Positions 25,977 through 33,811 of a stretch of DNA of 64,000 nt are shown one piece after another. Source of the DNA: Longispora sp040681875 (GTDB taxonomy: Bacteria > Actinomycetota > Actinomycetes > Mycobacteriales > Micromonosporaceae); NCBI RefSeq assembly GCF_040681875.1, contig NZ_JBFAZP010000003.1:682001-746000 (forward strand). The letters run 5' to 3'. Positions within the stretch are counted from its first letter, which is position 1. Every line of letters starts with the position of its first letter. Position numbers and translations under genes: made by a program. Under the pieces are notes generated by a model, which was given only the letters and a program-made list of their open reading frames with translations, searched no databases and was not told where the DNA came from.

Positions 25977-26930
25977 TCAGTGCACGCTCACGACGACCTT
26001 GCCGAGGGCGTGCCCCTCGCCCACCCGGGCCAACGCCCGGGGCACCTCGTCCAGGGTGAAGGTCCGGTCGATGTGGATGTCGAGCTCACCCGCCACGCAG
26101 AGCTCGGCGACCGGTTCGAAGTACGCCGGACCTTCCTTCACGGCGAGCACGCCCAGGCGGCGGTGCGTGAGCCGACCGACGACCGAGCCGACCGTCAGTA
26201 CCCGCAGCAGCGTCCGCACCGATCCGCCCACGCACCGGTAACGGCCGCCGGGGGCCAGTGCCCGGCGGTAGGCGAACACCGACCGGTGCGCGACCATGTC
26301 GAGGACGAGATCGTACGGACCGCAGCGGGTGAAGTCCTCGCTGCGGTAGTCGATCACCCTGTCCGCGCCGACCGATCGCATGAACTCGAGCTTGTTCGCG
26401 TTGTCGACGCCGGTCACCTCGGCACCGAGCCGCTTGGCCAGCTGGATCGCGAACGCACCCGAACCCCCGCCGGCACCGTTGATCAGGACCCGCTGCCCGG
26501 CCGTGACGCCGTCGATGCCCTGCCACGCGATGACACCCGCCTGCGGGATCGTCGACGCCTCCGCGAAGGTCAACTCCGGGGGCTTGCGGGCCAGCGCCGA
26601 CGCGGGGGCGATCGCGTACTCGGCGAAGCCGCCCTTGAGCATCAGGTTGTCGCCGTACACCTCGTCGCCGGGCCGGAACCGGGTGACGTCCGGGCCGACC
26701 GCGTCGACCCGACCGGCGATGTCCGAGCCGAGGATCCGGCGCGCCGGGGAGCGCAGTCCGCCGATCCGCGCATACAGCGGCGTGCCCCGGAGGTTCTCCC
26801 AGTCGCTGAGGTTGACCGAGGTCGCCGCGACCCTGACGAGCACCTGGCCGGCGCTCGGTGAGGGCTTGGGGATGTTCTCGATCCGGAGCACGTCCGGCGG
26901 CCCGTAGTGGTCGTACACGACCGCTCTCAT
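25977..26930 (-). CDS. Zinc-type alcohol dehydrogenase/quinone oxidoreductase-like enzyme
   Basis: A 317-residue medium-chain reductase of the NADPH:quinone oxidoreductase type. The GroES-like half runs from MRAVVYDHYGPPDVL to the GFAEYA segment and the NADPH-binding loop is VLINGAGGGSGAFAIQLAK. Catalytic zinc ligands are absent, as in quinone reductases. It is divergent from the alkylation-repair operon, sharing a 321-base upstream region. Confidence 0.88.
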   Translation of the reverse strand: MRAVVYDHYGPPDVLRIENIPKPSPSAGQVLVRVAATSVNLSDWENLRGTPLYARIGGLRSPARRILGSDIAGRVDAVGPDVTRFRPGDEVYGDNLMLKGGFAEYAIAPASALARKPPELTFAEASTIPQAGVIAWQGIDGVTAGQRVLINGAGGGSGAFAIQLAKRLGAEVTGVDNANKLEFMRSVGADRVIDYRSEDFTRCGPYDLVLDMVAHRSVFAYRRALAPGGRYRCVGGSVRTLLRVLTVGSVVGRLTHRRLGVLAVKEGPAYFEPVAELCVAGELDIHIDRTFTLDEVPRALARVGEGHALGKVVVSVH

Positions 26931-27251
26931 GGGCCCACCCTAATCCTTCCGATCGGCGGCCGGGCGGGCGAATCGCGCCGCACCACAATGGGCGCCCCGC
27001 CGAGGAAGGCGTCGTCGACTCCTCGGCGCGGCGTGGGCGCTTGCTAACCTCGTGGGGCATTTCACCGTTGATGGCAGATCACGTGCTCCGCGAGGAAACC
27101 GGTGCTCCGGGAGCGATCTTCGGGGGATCTCCTTCCAGCGTGACCGGCTCCGATCATGGTCGCGCCGACGAGCGTCCCGACGAATGTCGGCGCTCGTCTC
27201 ACGTTCGGGGCTCCGGGGACGTCTTCCAGGCACAGGAGGAAAGGAAGAGCA
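26931..27251. promoter_or_regulatory. Divergent upstream region with a 32-base hairpin before the ogt operon
   Basis: No gene is seen in these 321 bases. A strong hairpin lies at 27167-27198: GACGAGCG pairs with CGCTCGTC (27191-27198), an inner CCGAC (27177-27181) pairs with GTCGG (27186-27190), and the loop is GAAT. It ends 53 bases before the first methyltransferase start. It could be an operator or a leader structure. GGAGGAAAGGAAG before the ATG is the ribosome site. Confidence 0.45.
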
Positions 27252-27764
27252 ATGAACGCGCGACACACGGTGGTGGACACCACGCTCGGACAGGTCACGA
27301 TCGTCGCCTCCGACACCGCGATCACCGGCCTGTACTTCCCGGACCACACCCGCCGACCCGGCCAGGAGGCGTTCGGCCGCGAGGTCGGCGTCGAGGGCGA
27401 CGCGCTGCTCTCCATGGCGGCGACGCAGCTCCACGAGTACCTGGGCGGCACGCGCCACGAGTTCGACCTTCCGCTGCACGCGGCCGGCGCCGCCTTCCAG
27501 CACACCGTGTGGGGCATGGTGGCGGAGATCCCGTTCGGCGAGACCACGACCTACGGCGCGATCGCCGAACGCCTCGGCGACAAGGCGATGTCCCAACGGG
27601 TCGGCCAGGCGGTGGGCGCCAACCCGCTGTGCGTCTTCGTCCCGTGCCACCGCGTACTCGGCGCCACCGGGAAGCTCACCGGGTACGCCGGCGGGCTGGA
27701 GCGGAAGCAGACCCTGCTGGAACTGGAGGAACCCGCCCAGGTCAGAGCGGGAAGATTGTTCTAG
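27252..27764 (+). CDS. ogt: Methylated-DNA-[protein]-cysteine S-methyltransferase (first copy)
   Basis: A 170-residue suicide methyltransferase that removes alkyl groups from O6-guanine. The acceptor Cys is C132 in FVPCHRVLG, preceded by the Asn-hinge (GANPL) and the helix-turn-helix region IPFGETTTYGAIAERLG. The N-terminal Ada-like RNase H fold is present but no AdaA regulator domain. It is the first gene of the repair operon, transcribed toward the sigma factor. Confidence 0.95.
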   Translation: MNARHTVVDTTLGQVTIVASDTAITGLYFPDHTRRPGQEAFGREVGVEGDALLSMAATQLHEYLGGTRHEFDLPLHAAGAAFQHTVWGMVAEIPFGETTTYGAIAERLGDKAMSQRVGQAVGANPLCVFVPCHRVLGATGKLTGYAGGLERKQTLLELEEPAQVRAGRLF

Positions 27765-27804
27765 CGGACCTCCAGTGGCACTCACCGTGGCCGTACTCAA
27801 TGGG

Positions 27805-28302
27805 ATGAAGATGAAGCAACCGTTCGAGACAGTAGTCGCGCGGCACGGCGCCACCGTTCTGCGGGTCTGCCGTGCGGTCCTGGGCGTGCACGACGCCGAC
27901 GACGCGTGGTCGGAGACGTTCCTCGCCGCGCTCCGCGCGTACCCGGACCTGCCGGACACGGCGAACGTCGAAGCGTGGCTCGTCACGATCGCCCGCCGCA
28001 AGGCGATCGACGTGCACCGGGCGACGCGGCGCAACCCCCTGCCGGTCGACGAGCTTCCCGACGCGCCGACCGCGCTGGGGATCCCCGACACGGACGAGGC
28101 CGACGTGTGGGGGTTCGTCGGTCAGTTGCCGGACAAGCAGCGGCACGCGATCACCTTCCGGTATCTCGCCGGGATGTCCTACGCGGAGATCGCGGCGATC
28201 CTCGGCGGAACCGTCGACGCGGCCCGGCGGGCCGCTGCGGACGGCCTCAAGAAACTCAAGACGAACTATCCGGGCGCGATCATGAAAGGAGCAGGACCAT
28301 GA
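27805..28302 (+). CDS. ECF-type RNA polymerase sigma factor
   Basis: A 165-residue sigma factor with region 2 (VLGVHDADDAWSETFLAALRA, VEAWLVTIARRKAIDVHR) and region 4 (LPDKQRHAITFRYLAGMSYAEIAAILGG). No anti-sigma gene is adjacent. Its stop overlaps the second methyltransferase gene (ATGA). I chose the ATG at 27805; a GTG at 27775 is also open. Being inside a repair operon, it probably drives damage-induced expression of the operon. Confidence 0.85.
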   Translation: MKMKQPFETVVARHGATVLRVCRAVLGVHDADDAWSETFLAALRAYPDLPDTANVEAWLVTIARRKAIDVHRATRRNPLPVDELPDAPTALGIPDTDEADVWGFVGQLPDKQRHAITFRYLAGMSYAEIAAILGGTVDAARRAAADGLKKLKTNYPGAIMKGAGP

Positions 28303-28913
28303 ACGACACGAACACCGACGAGACCCTCGCCGTCCTGTCAGCGCCCATCGACCCCGAGAAGCTGGCGATGCTGCACCGTCGACTGGAGGCCGAGGCGGAG
28401 GCCGAGGGCCTGGTCGACGTGGCCTACACGACGGTCGACAGCCCGGTCGGCGAGCTGCTCCTGGCCGCGACCCCGAAAGGGCTGATCCGGGTCGCCTTCG
28501 CCGTGGAGGACCACGACCGGGTGCTGGAGTCCCTGGCCGCCCAGGTCAGCTCCCGCATCCTGCGTTCCCCGCAGCGGCTCGACCCCGTGGCCCGCGAGCT
28601 GGCCGAGTACTTCGACCGGAAGCGGACGGTCTTCGACCTCACCCTCGACCTGTCGCTGTCCCGCGGATTCCGCCAGCTCGTGCAGCGGCACCTGCCGGAG
28701 ATCGGCTACGGCCGGACCCTCAGCTACCGCGAGATGGCCGAGCTGGTCGGTAACCCGAAGGCCGTCCGGGCGGTCGGCACCGCCTGCGCGACCAACCCGC
28801 TCCCGGTCGTGGTGCCCTGCCACCGGGTGCTGCGCACCGACGGGTCGCTGGGCGGTTACCTCGGCGGGCTGGAGGCCAAGACCACCCTGCTCGCACTGGA
28901 GGCGGCGGCGTGA
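28299..28913 (+). CDS. Methylated-DNA-[protein]-cysteine S-methyltransferase (second copy)
   Basis: A 204-residue protein. The acceptor Cys is C174 in VVPCHRVLR, and the hinge is CATNPLPV. The first 40 residues (predominantly charged, DPEKLAMLHRRLEAEAEAEG) precede the normal methyltransferase domain and are not part of it. Linked by ATGA to the sigma gene. An extension on a protein translated with a sigma factor could contact or sense the sigma factor, which is speculative. Confidence 0.93.
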   Translation: MNDTNTDETLAVLSAPIDPEKLAMLHRRLEAEAEAEGLVDVAYTTVDSPVGELLLAATPKGLIRVAFAVEDHDRVLESLAAQVSSRILRSPQRLDPVARELAEYFDRKRTVFDLTLDLSLSRGFRQLVQRHLPEIGYGRTLSYREMAELVGNPKAVRAVGTACATNPLPVVVPCHRVLRTDGSLGGYLGGLEAKTTLLALEAAA

Positions 28914-29644
28914 CCACCAGGAAGGACCAGTCGGCCGACCCGTGGCGCGGACGCGTCGAGTCGGCCGACTGGCCGGCCGTCGCCGAGGAGATCAACGAGT
29001 ACGGCGGGGCGCTCCTGCCGCAGCTCCTGACGCCCGAGGAGACCGTGGAGTTCCGGGCGCTCTACGACAGCGGAGAGCTGTTCCGCAGCACGGTCGACAT
29101 GGGCCGGTACCGCTTCGGCGAGGGCCAGTACCGCTACTTCCACGCCCCGTATCCCGTACCGGTCGAACGACTCAAGCAGGCGCTGTACCCGCGACTGCTG
29201 CCGATCGCCCGCGACTGGTGGGCCAAGCTCGGCCGCAAGGCGCCGTGGCCGGACACCCTGGACGAGTGGCTGCGGATGTGCCACGACGCCGGCCAGACCA
29301 AGTCGACGGCGATCCTGCTGAAGTACGGCGAGAAGGACTGGAACGCGCTGCACCGCGACCTCTACGGCGACCTCGTGTTCCCGCTCCAGGTCGTCATCAA
29401 CCTGAACGAGCCCGGGGTGGACCACACCGGCGGCGAGTTCCTGCTGCTGGAGCAGCGCCCCCGCGCGCAGTCCCGGGGCACGGCCACCCTCCTCCCCCAC
29501 GGACACGGCTACGTGTTCACCACCCGGGACCGTCCGGTGCGGTCGGCCCGGGGCTGGTCCGCCGCCCCGGTCCGGCACGGTGTCTCCGCGATCCGGTCGG
29601 GAGAGCGGCACACGCTCGCCCTCGTCTTCCATGACGCCGCGTGA
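28910..29644 (+). CDS. 2OG-Fe(II) oxygenase
   Basis: A 244-residue dioxygenase. The Fe ligands fit H148 and D150 (LHRDLYGD) with H223 (VRHGVSAIRSGER), and an Arg a few residues after the last His binds 2-oxoglutarate. Distinct from AlkB in sequence and longer. The GTG overlaps the preceding stop (GTGA). Position inside the operon points to a DNA or nucleotide demethylation role, or to protein hydroxylation; this is not proven. Confidence 0.85.
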   Translation: MTTRKDQSADPWRGRVESADWPAVAEEINEYGGALLPQLLTPEETVEFRALYDSGELFRSTVDMGRYRFGEGQYRYFHAPYPVPVERLKQALYPRLLPIARDWWAKLGRKAPWPDTLDEWLRMCHDAGQTKSTAILLKYGEKDWNALHRDLYGDLVFPLQVVINLNEPGVDHTGGEFLLLEQRPRAQSRGTATLLPHGHGYVFTTRDRPVRSARGWSAAPVRHGVSAIRSGERHTLALVFHDAA

Positions 29645-29684
29645 GCTCGGCCTTCGCGGCGGAACGCGGGGAGGCGCGGACGCC

Positions 29685-30182
29685 GTGACCAGTCCCCTGC
29701 TGCGCTCCCACCTCGACGTCCAGCCGCGATCATCGGTCACCGACGTGGAGACGGCGGCCCTCGTCGCCGCCGCCCGGGCCCGTGGTGCTCGGACCATCGC
29801 GATCGGTTCAGGTCGCGACCCGGGCACACTCGACGCCGCGCGGACCCTGGCGGACGCCTGGGAAAGTACCGGAGGCGACGTCGCGCTGAGGCTCACGTGG
29901 CCCGAGGTCGCGGCCTCCTGGCTCCGGCAGGCCACCCGCTTCGCGGCGGCGGAGGCGGACCTGTGGATCATGCTCGGGCCGCCGGTCGGCTGGGCGCAGA
30001 TGACCCGGCGGCTGTTGTGGTCCACCTCGTGGAAACCGGCCCGCGCACTCCTCGCCGGCGCGGTCTCCGACAGTGACGTACTCGGCCTGGTCGGGCCGCA
30101 CAACCTGTCGGGCATCGCCGGCGTCACCCGGGACGGGCACCCGTGGCACCTCGCCCCGGACGGCCGGATCGTGGCCGCATGA
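29685..30182 (+). CDS. Unknown protein inside the alkylation-repair operon
   Basis: A soluble 165-residue protein that I do not recognise. It starts with a GTG behind GGGGAGG (29668-29674), chosen over an ATG at 29631 that overlaps the upstream gene. It has an alternating Ala-rich helix and strand pattern (ALVAAARARGARTIAIGSG, GDVALRLTWPEVAASWLRQA, ADLWIMLGPPVGW) that looks like an alpha/beta Rossmann-like fold. Its stop overlaps the alkB start (ATGA). Tight linkage predicts a part in alkylation repair or N-nitroso resistance. Confidence 0.75.
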   Translation: MTSPLLRSHLDVQPRSSVTDVETAALVAAARARGARTIAIGSGRDPGTLDAARTLADAWESTGGDVALRLTWPEVAASWLRQATRFAAAEADLWIMLGPPVGWAQMTRRLLWSTSWKPARALLAGAVSDSDVLGLVGPHNLSGIAGVTRDGHPWHLAPDGRIVAA

Positions 30183-30847
30183 CGCTGTTCACACCCGACA
30201 TCGAGCCGGGAGAGCCCAGCGAGCCCGGACCAGGTGCCACCCTGATCCCCGGCTGGCTCACCCTCGACCAGCAGACATGGATCGTCGGCCAGTTCCGGGA
30301 CTGGGTCCTCGGGCCGGTGCCGATCCGCGCGGCCAAGGTCCGCGGTCACGAGATGTCCGTCCGCACCGTGTGTCTGGGCTGGCACTGGCAGCCGTACAAA
30401 TACACGCGCGAGGCCACCGACGTCAACGGGGCCCGGGTGCTGCCGTTCCCCGACTGGATGGTCCGGCTCGGCCGCCGCGCGCTACAGGAGACCGGCCACA
30501 GCGGCGCGGACGTCGAGGCGTACACGCCGGACACGGCGCTGGTCAACCACTACGACGACACCGCCCGCCTCGGCATGCACCAGGACAGGGACGAACGTAG
30601 CCTGGCGCCGGTGGTCTCCCTGTCGATCGGCGACGCGTGCACCTTCCGGTTCGGCAACACCGAGAACCGGGGAAAGCCCTACACCGACCTGGTACTGCGC
30701 TCCGGTGACCTGTTCGTCTTCGGTGGTGCCTCCCGACTGGCGTACCACGGCGTCACCCGCATCCACCCCTTCACCGCGCCCGACGGCTGCGGGCTGGACA
30801 CCGGGCGCGTCAACATCACGATGCGCATGACCGGAATCACCGACTGA
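30179..30847 (+). CDS. alkB: AlkB-type DNA dealkylating dioxygenase
   Basis: A 222-residue enzyme that oxidatively removes methyl groups from N1-methyladenine and N3-methylcytosine. Fe ligands are H134 and D136 (GMHQDRDE) and H190 (LAYHGVTRI), and R210/R216 (GRVNITMRMTG) is the 2-oxoglutarate/substrate motif. NHYDD before the ligands is also typical. Linked to the gene before it by ATGA. Confidence 0.95.
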   Translation: MTLFTPDIEPGEPSEPGPGATLIPGWLTLDQQTWIVGQFRDWVLGPVPIRAAKVRGHEMSVRTVCLGWHWQPYKYTREATDVNGARVLPFPDWMVRLGRRALQETGHSGADVEAYTPDTALVNHYDDTARLGMHQDRDERSLAPVVSLSIGDACTFRFGNTENRGKPYTDLVLRSGDLFVFGGASRLAYHGVTRIHPFTAPDGCGLDTGRVNITMRMTGITD

Positions 30848-30863
30848 GAGAGCGGCGACCTGT

Positions 30864-31475
30864 ATGACTGAGACCACTGTCGACCCCGGCGTCGTCCTCG
30901 GCGAGGACGGTCGCGCCCGTCCGGCCTGGGCGTCCGTCGACCCGCTGCTCCGCGACTACTACGACACCGAGTGGGGCATGCCGGTCACCGACGAACGCGG
31001 GGTGTTCGAGCGGGTCTGTCTCGAAGGGTTCCAGGCCGGTCTGTCCTGGGCGACGATCCTCCGCAAGCGCCCGACGTTCCGGGCCGCGTTCGACGACTTC
31101 GCCCCCGACACCGTCGCCCGCTACGACGAGGAGGACGTGGCGCGGCTGCTCGCCGACGCGGGCATCGTGCGCAACCGGCAGAAGATCGTCGCCACGATCC
31201 GCAATGCCCAGGCGACCATCGAGCTCCGCCAGGACATGGGTCTGTCGGCGCTGATCTGGTCGTTCCAACCCACGTCGACGCCCCGGCCGCACCGGTTCGA
31301 GGACATTCCCACCACCTCGCCCGAGTCCGTCGCCCTGTCGAAGGAGCTCCGGCGGCGGGGTTTCGCGTTCGTCGGGCCGACCACGATGTTCGCGCTGATG
31401 GAGGCGATCGGGATCGTCGACACCCACCTGCTCGGCTCCCACCGCCGTGGTAGCTCCGGCGTCTGGCCGGCATGA
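30864..31475 (+). CDS. tag: DNA-3-methyladenine glycosylase I (Tag), zinc-less variant
   Basis: A 203-residue glycosylase removing 3-methyladenine. The catalytic Glu region LEGFQAGLSW (E54) and IVRNRQKI are conserved. In E. coli Tag a Zn is held by C4, H17, H175 and C179; here the N-terminal Cys is missing, YHDNEWG is YYDTEWG, and the C-terminal Cys is Ser (DTHLLGS). The Zn snap is therefore lost. Sixteen bases separate it from alkB, and it overlaps alkA by ATGA. Confidence 0.92.
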   Translation: MTETTVDPGVVLGEDGRARPAWASVDPLLRDYYDTEWGMPVTDERGVFERVCLEGFQAGLSWATILRKRPTFRAAFDDFAPDTVARYDEEDVARLLADAGIVRNRQKIVATIRNAQATIELRQDMGLSALIWSFQPTSTPRPHRFEDIPTTSPESVALSKELRRRGFAFVGPTTMFALMEAIGIVDTHLLGSHRRGSSGVWPA

Positions 31476-32308
31476 GCGTCCTCCGCGTCCCCGCACGGGG
31501 GCCGTTCCACCACACGGCGGCGCTCGCCATGCTGGCGGCGCACGCGATTCCGGGCGCGGAGGTACTCGACGGCACCGCCTACCGGCGTGCCCTCGCCATC
31601 GACGGCGAGCCGGTGCTGGTCACGGTCGTCCCCGACCCGCAGGGGGTGACCGTCACCACCGATCGCGCGGTCGGGGACGGCGGGGCCACGGCGGCGCTGA
31701 TCCGCCGGTGGTTCGACCTCGACACGGACACGGACGCGATCGAACGGACCCTGGCGGGCGACCAGTTCCTCGCGCCCCTGGTCGAACGCCGACCGGGGCT
31801 GCGCATCGTCGGCTATCCGGACGAGTTCGAGGCCGTCGCCGCCACCGTCATCGGGCAACAGGTGTCCCTGGCCGCCGCGCGCACCTTCGCGGGCCGCCTC
31901 GTCGCCGCCCACGGCAACCCGATCGGCGACCTCAGGACCTTTCCCGACGCGGCACGGCTGGCGCGGCTCGGCGTCGAGGAGATCCAGCGGTGCGTCGGCC
32001 TCACGCGGGCCCGCGCCCGGACGCTCCACGAGGTGTCGCGCCGGTGGGCGGACGGCCCGCTGCTGCACGGTCTCCCGGTGGCCGATGCCCGGCGCCTGCT
32101 GCTCGACATCCCCGGGATCGGCCCCTGGACGGCCGACTACCTGCTCGTCCGCGCGCTGCGGCATCCCGACACCTTCGCGCCCGGCGATCTCGTCGCCCGA
32201 CGCGCCCTCGGACTCGACCAGGCAGCGGCGGCGGCCCGGGCCCGGGCGTGGGCGCCGTACCGTTCCTACGCGCTGGTGCACCTGTGGACGGAGGCCGCGT
32301 ACCTGTGA
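31472..32308 (+). CDS. alkA: DNA-3-methyladenine glycosylase II (AlkA-type)
   Basis: A 278-residue glycosylase. The helix-hairpin-helix is LLDIPGIGPWTADYLL and the catalytic Asp is D239 in FAPGDLVARRAL. VAATVIGQQVSLAAAR is the characteristic middle segment. It excises a broad range of N3- and N7-alkylated purines. The N-terminal Ada module of some fused actinobacterial AlkA proteins is absent. Last gene of the operon. Confidence 0.94.
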   Translation: MSVLRVPARGPFHHTAALAMLAAHAIPGAEVLDGTAYRRALAIDGEPVLVTVVPDPQGVTVTTDRAVGDGGATAALIRRWFDLDTDTDAIERTLAGDQFLAPLVERRPGLRIVGYPDEFEAVAATVIGQQVSLAAARTFAGRLVAAHGNPIGDLRTFPDAARLARLGVEEIQRCVGLTRARARTLHEVSRRWADGPLLHGLPVADARRLLLDIPGIGPWTADYLLVRALRHPDTFAPGDLVARRALGLDQAAAAARARAWAPYRSYALVHLWTEAAYL

Positions 32309-32526
32309 TCATCCGGCACGACGACGATCGGGCCACACTCGACAACCCGCAGGCGGGTCGGTGGCGGCCGCACGAACTCCGGTCGACGGCAGGGTCGACG
32401 CCATCCGACGGCCGGGCAACGGTGACCAGTTTCTGTCAGTCCGGGCGTGTCGCGTTGTTTTCGACTGACCCGAAACGTCCGGACTAGGGTAACCTGTCAT
32501 CGATCTGGACCGATGAAGGGATCTCT

Positions 32527-33780
32527 ATGGCATCCCAGAGCGCCCGCCGGGATTTCGCACTGCTGTGGACAGGTCAGTCGATCAGCCTGTTCGGGGACCA
32601 GTTCATGGTGCTGGCCCTACCACTGCTCGCGGTCACCGTGCTGCACACCTCGGTCGCCCAGGCCGCGCTGCTGCCGTTCGCGTTGTACCTTCCGTTCCTC
32701 CTCTTCGGTCTGCCGGCCGGCGCCTTCGTGGACCGGGTGCGCCGGCGCTCGATGATGATCGGCTGCGACCTGGTGCAGACCGTCGCGTTCCTGGTGATCG
32801 GCGTGCTGGCGCTGACCGGCGTGCTGACGTTCCCGCTGCTGCTCGGCCTGGTACTGCTGGCCGGCGCGGCGACGGTGTTCTTCCAGGTCGCGTGCACCTC
32901 GTACCCCCCGACGCTGTTCTCCGATCCTCAGGAGCTGCACAAGCACAACACGCAGCTGTACCTGTCGGACTCGGTCTCCAAGACGCTCGGCCCGATGGCC
33001 GGCGGCCCGGTGATCGCGTTCCTGGGCGTGGTGGGCGCGGTGCTGGCCAACGCGGTCAGCTTCGCCGTCTCCGTGCTGGCCGTGGTGCTGATCCGGCACC
33101 GCGAGCCCCGGCCCGACCCGACGCCGCGCGCCCGGGGCTGGCTGGTGCGCGACGTGCGCGAGGGGCTGGCCTTCGTGTTCGCCAACCCGATCCTGGAGCC
33201 GGTGATCCTGTGCGGCATGACGTACACGATCTTCCTCGGCATGGTCGAGGCGATCCTGGTGCTGTACTGCAAAGACGTGCTCGGCTTCGGCCCGGTCGGC
33301 ATCGGGATCGTGGCCGGGGCGGCGGCCTTCGGGTTCCCGATCGGCAACCTGATCTCCGTCCGGCTGGTCGCCTGGCAGGGCACGGCGCGCACCTGCGTGA
33401 TCGGGACGGTTACCTCGGTCACCGGCCTGATCGCCATGCCGCTCTTCGGCGGCCTGGGCTCCGCGGTGGGGCTGGTCGTCGCCAGCGTGGTGCACTGCAT
33501 CGGCGAGGGGGCCTTCGGCCCGGTCTCGCTCACCCTCCGCCAGACCCACACCCCGGCCGCTCTGCTCGGCCGGGTCAACTCTGTCCAGCGGTTCCTGGTC
33601 TGGGGCATGCTCCCGGTCGGGAGCCTGCTGGCTTCGTTCAGCATCGCCAACTGGGGACTCGAGGCGGCGATGTGGATCGGCGCCGTGGGGACCGCGCTGT
33701 GTGTGCCGGTGCTGGTCCGGCGCGGCATCAGGGCGGGCCTGCGACGCGACGCCGACCGCAGCGACCTCACCCGGGTCTGA
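32527..33780 (+). CDS. MFS exporter of the N-nitroso cluster
   Basis: A 417-residue 12-helix MFS protein with the TMS/EntS-type N-terminus (RDFALLWTGQSISLFGDQFMVLALPLLAV) and motif A region FVDRVRRRSMM. GAAGGGA precedes the ATG. It begins the gene group that follows the repair operon after 218 bases; that gap holds no gene. As first gene of the cluster it is a plausible exporter of the product. Confidence 0.87.
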   Translation: MASQSARRDFALLWTGQSISLFGDQFMVLALPLLAVTVLHTSVAQAALLPFALYLPFLLFGLPAGAFVDRVRRRSMMIGCDLVQTVAFLVIGVLALTGVLTFPLLLGLVLLAGAATVFFQVACTSYPPTLFSDPQELHKHNTQLYLSDSVSKTLGPMAGGPVIAFLGVVGAVLANAVSFAVSVLAVVLIRHREPRPDPTPRARGWLVRDVREGLAFVFANPILEPVILCGMTYTIFLGMVEAILVLYCKDVLGFGPVGIGIVAGAAAFGFPIGNLISVRLVAWQGTARTCVIGTVTSVTGLIAMPLFGGLGSAVGLVVASVVHCIGEGAFGPVSLTLRQTHTPAALLGRVNSVQRFLVWGMLPVGSLLASFSIANWGLEAAMWIGAVGTALCVPVLVRRGIRAGLRRDADRSDLTRV

Positions 33781-33811
33781 CCCTCAACCATCGCCTGACA
33801 ATGGAGCTGAG

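Noticed and set aside
25882..26241. Plus-strand ORF behind AGGAGGAAGG near the kdp leader
   Set aside because: The ribosome-site-like sequence is good, but the frame runs antisense through the 3' end of the oxidoreductase and its composition is Arg/Ser/Thr-rich.
27252..32308. An Ada-type regulator in the repair operon
   Set aside because: Both methyltransferases are Ogt-like without the N-terminal Ada zinc module or AraC domain.
32309..32526. A gene or clear promoter between alkA and the MFS exporter
   Set aside because: Only short frames and no convincing -35/-10 pair; TCGACT and TAGGGT at a spacing of 18 are too weak to report.
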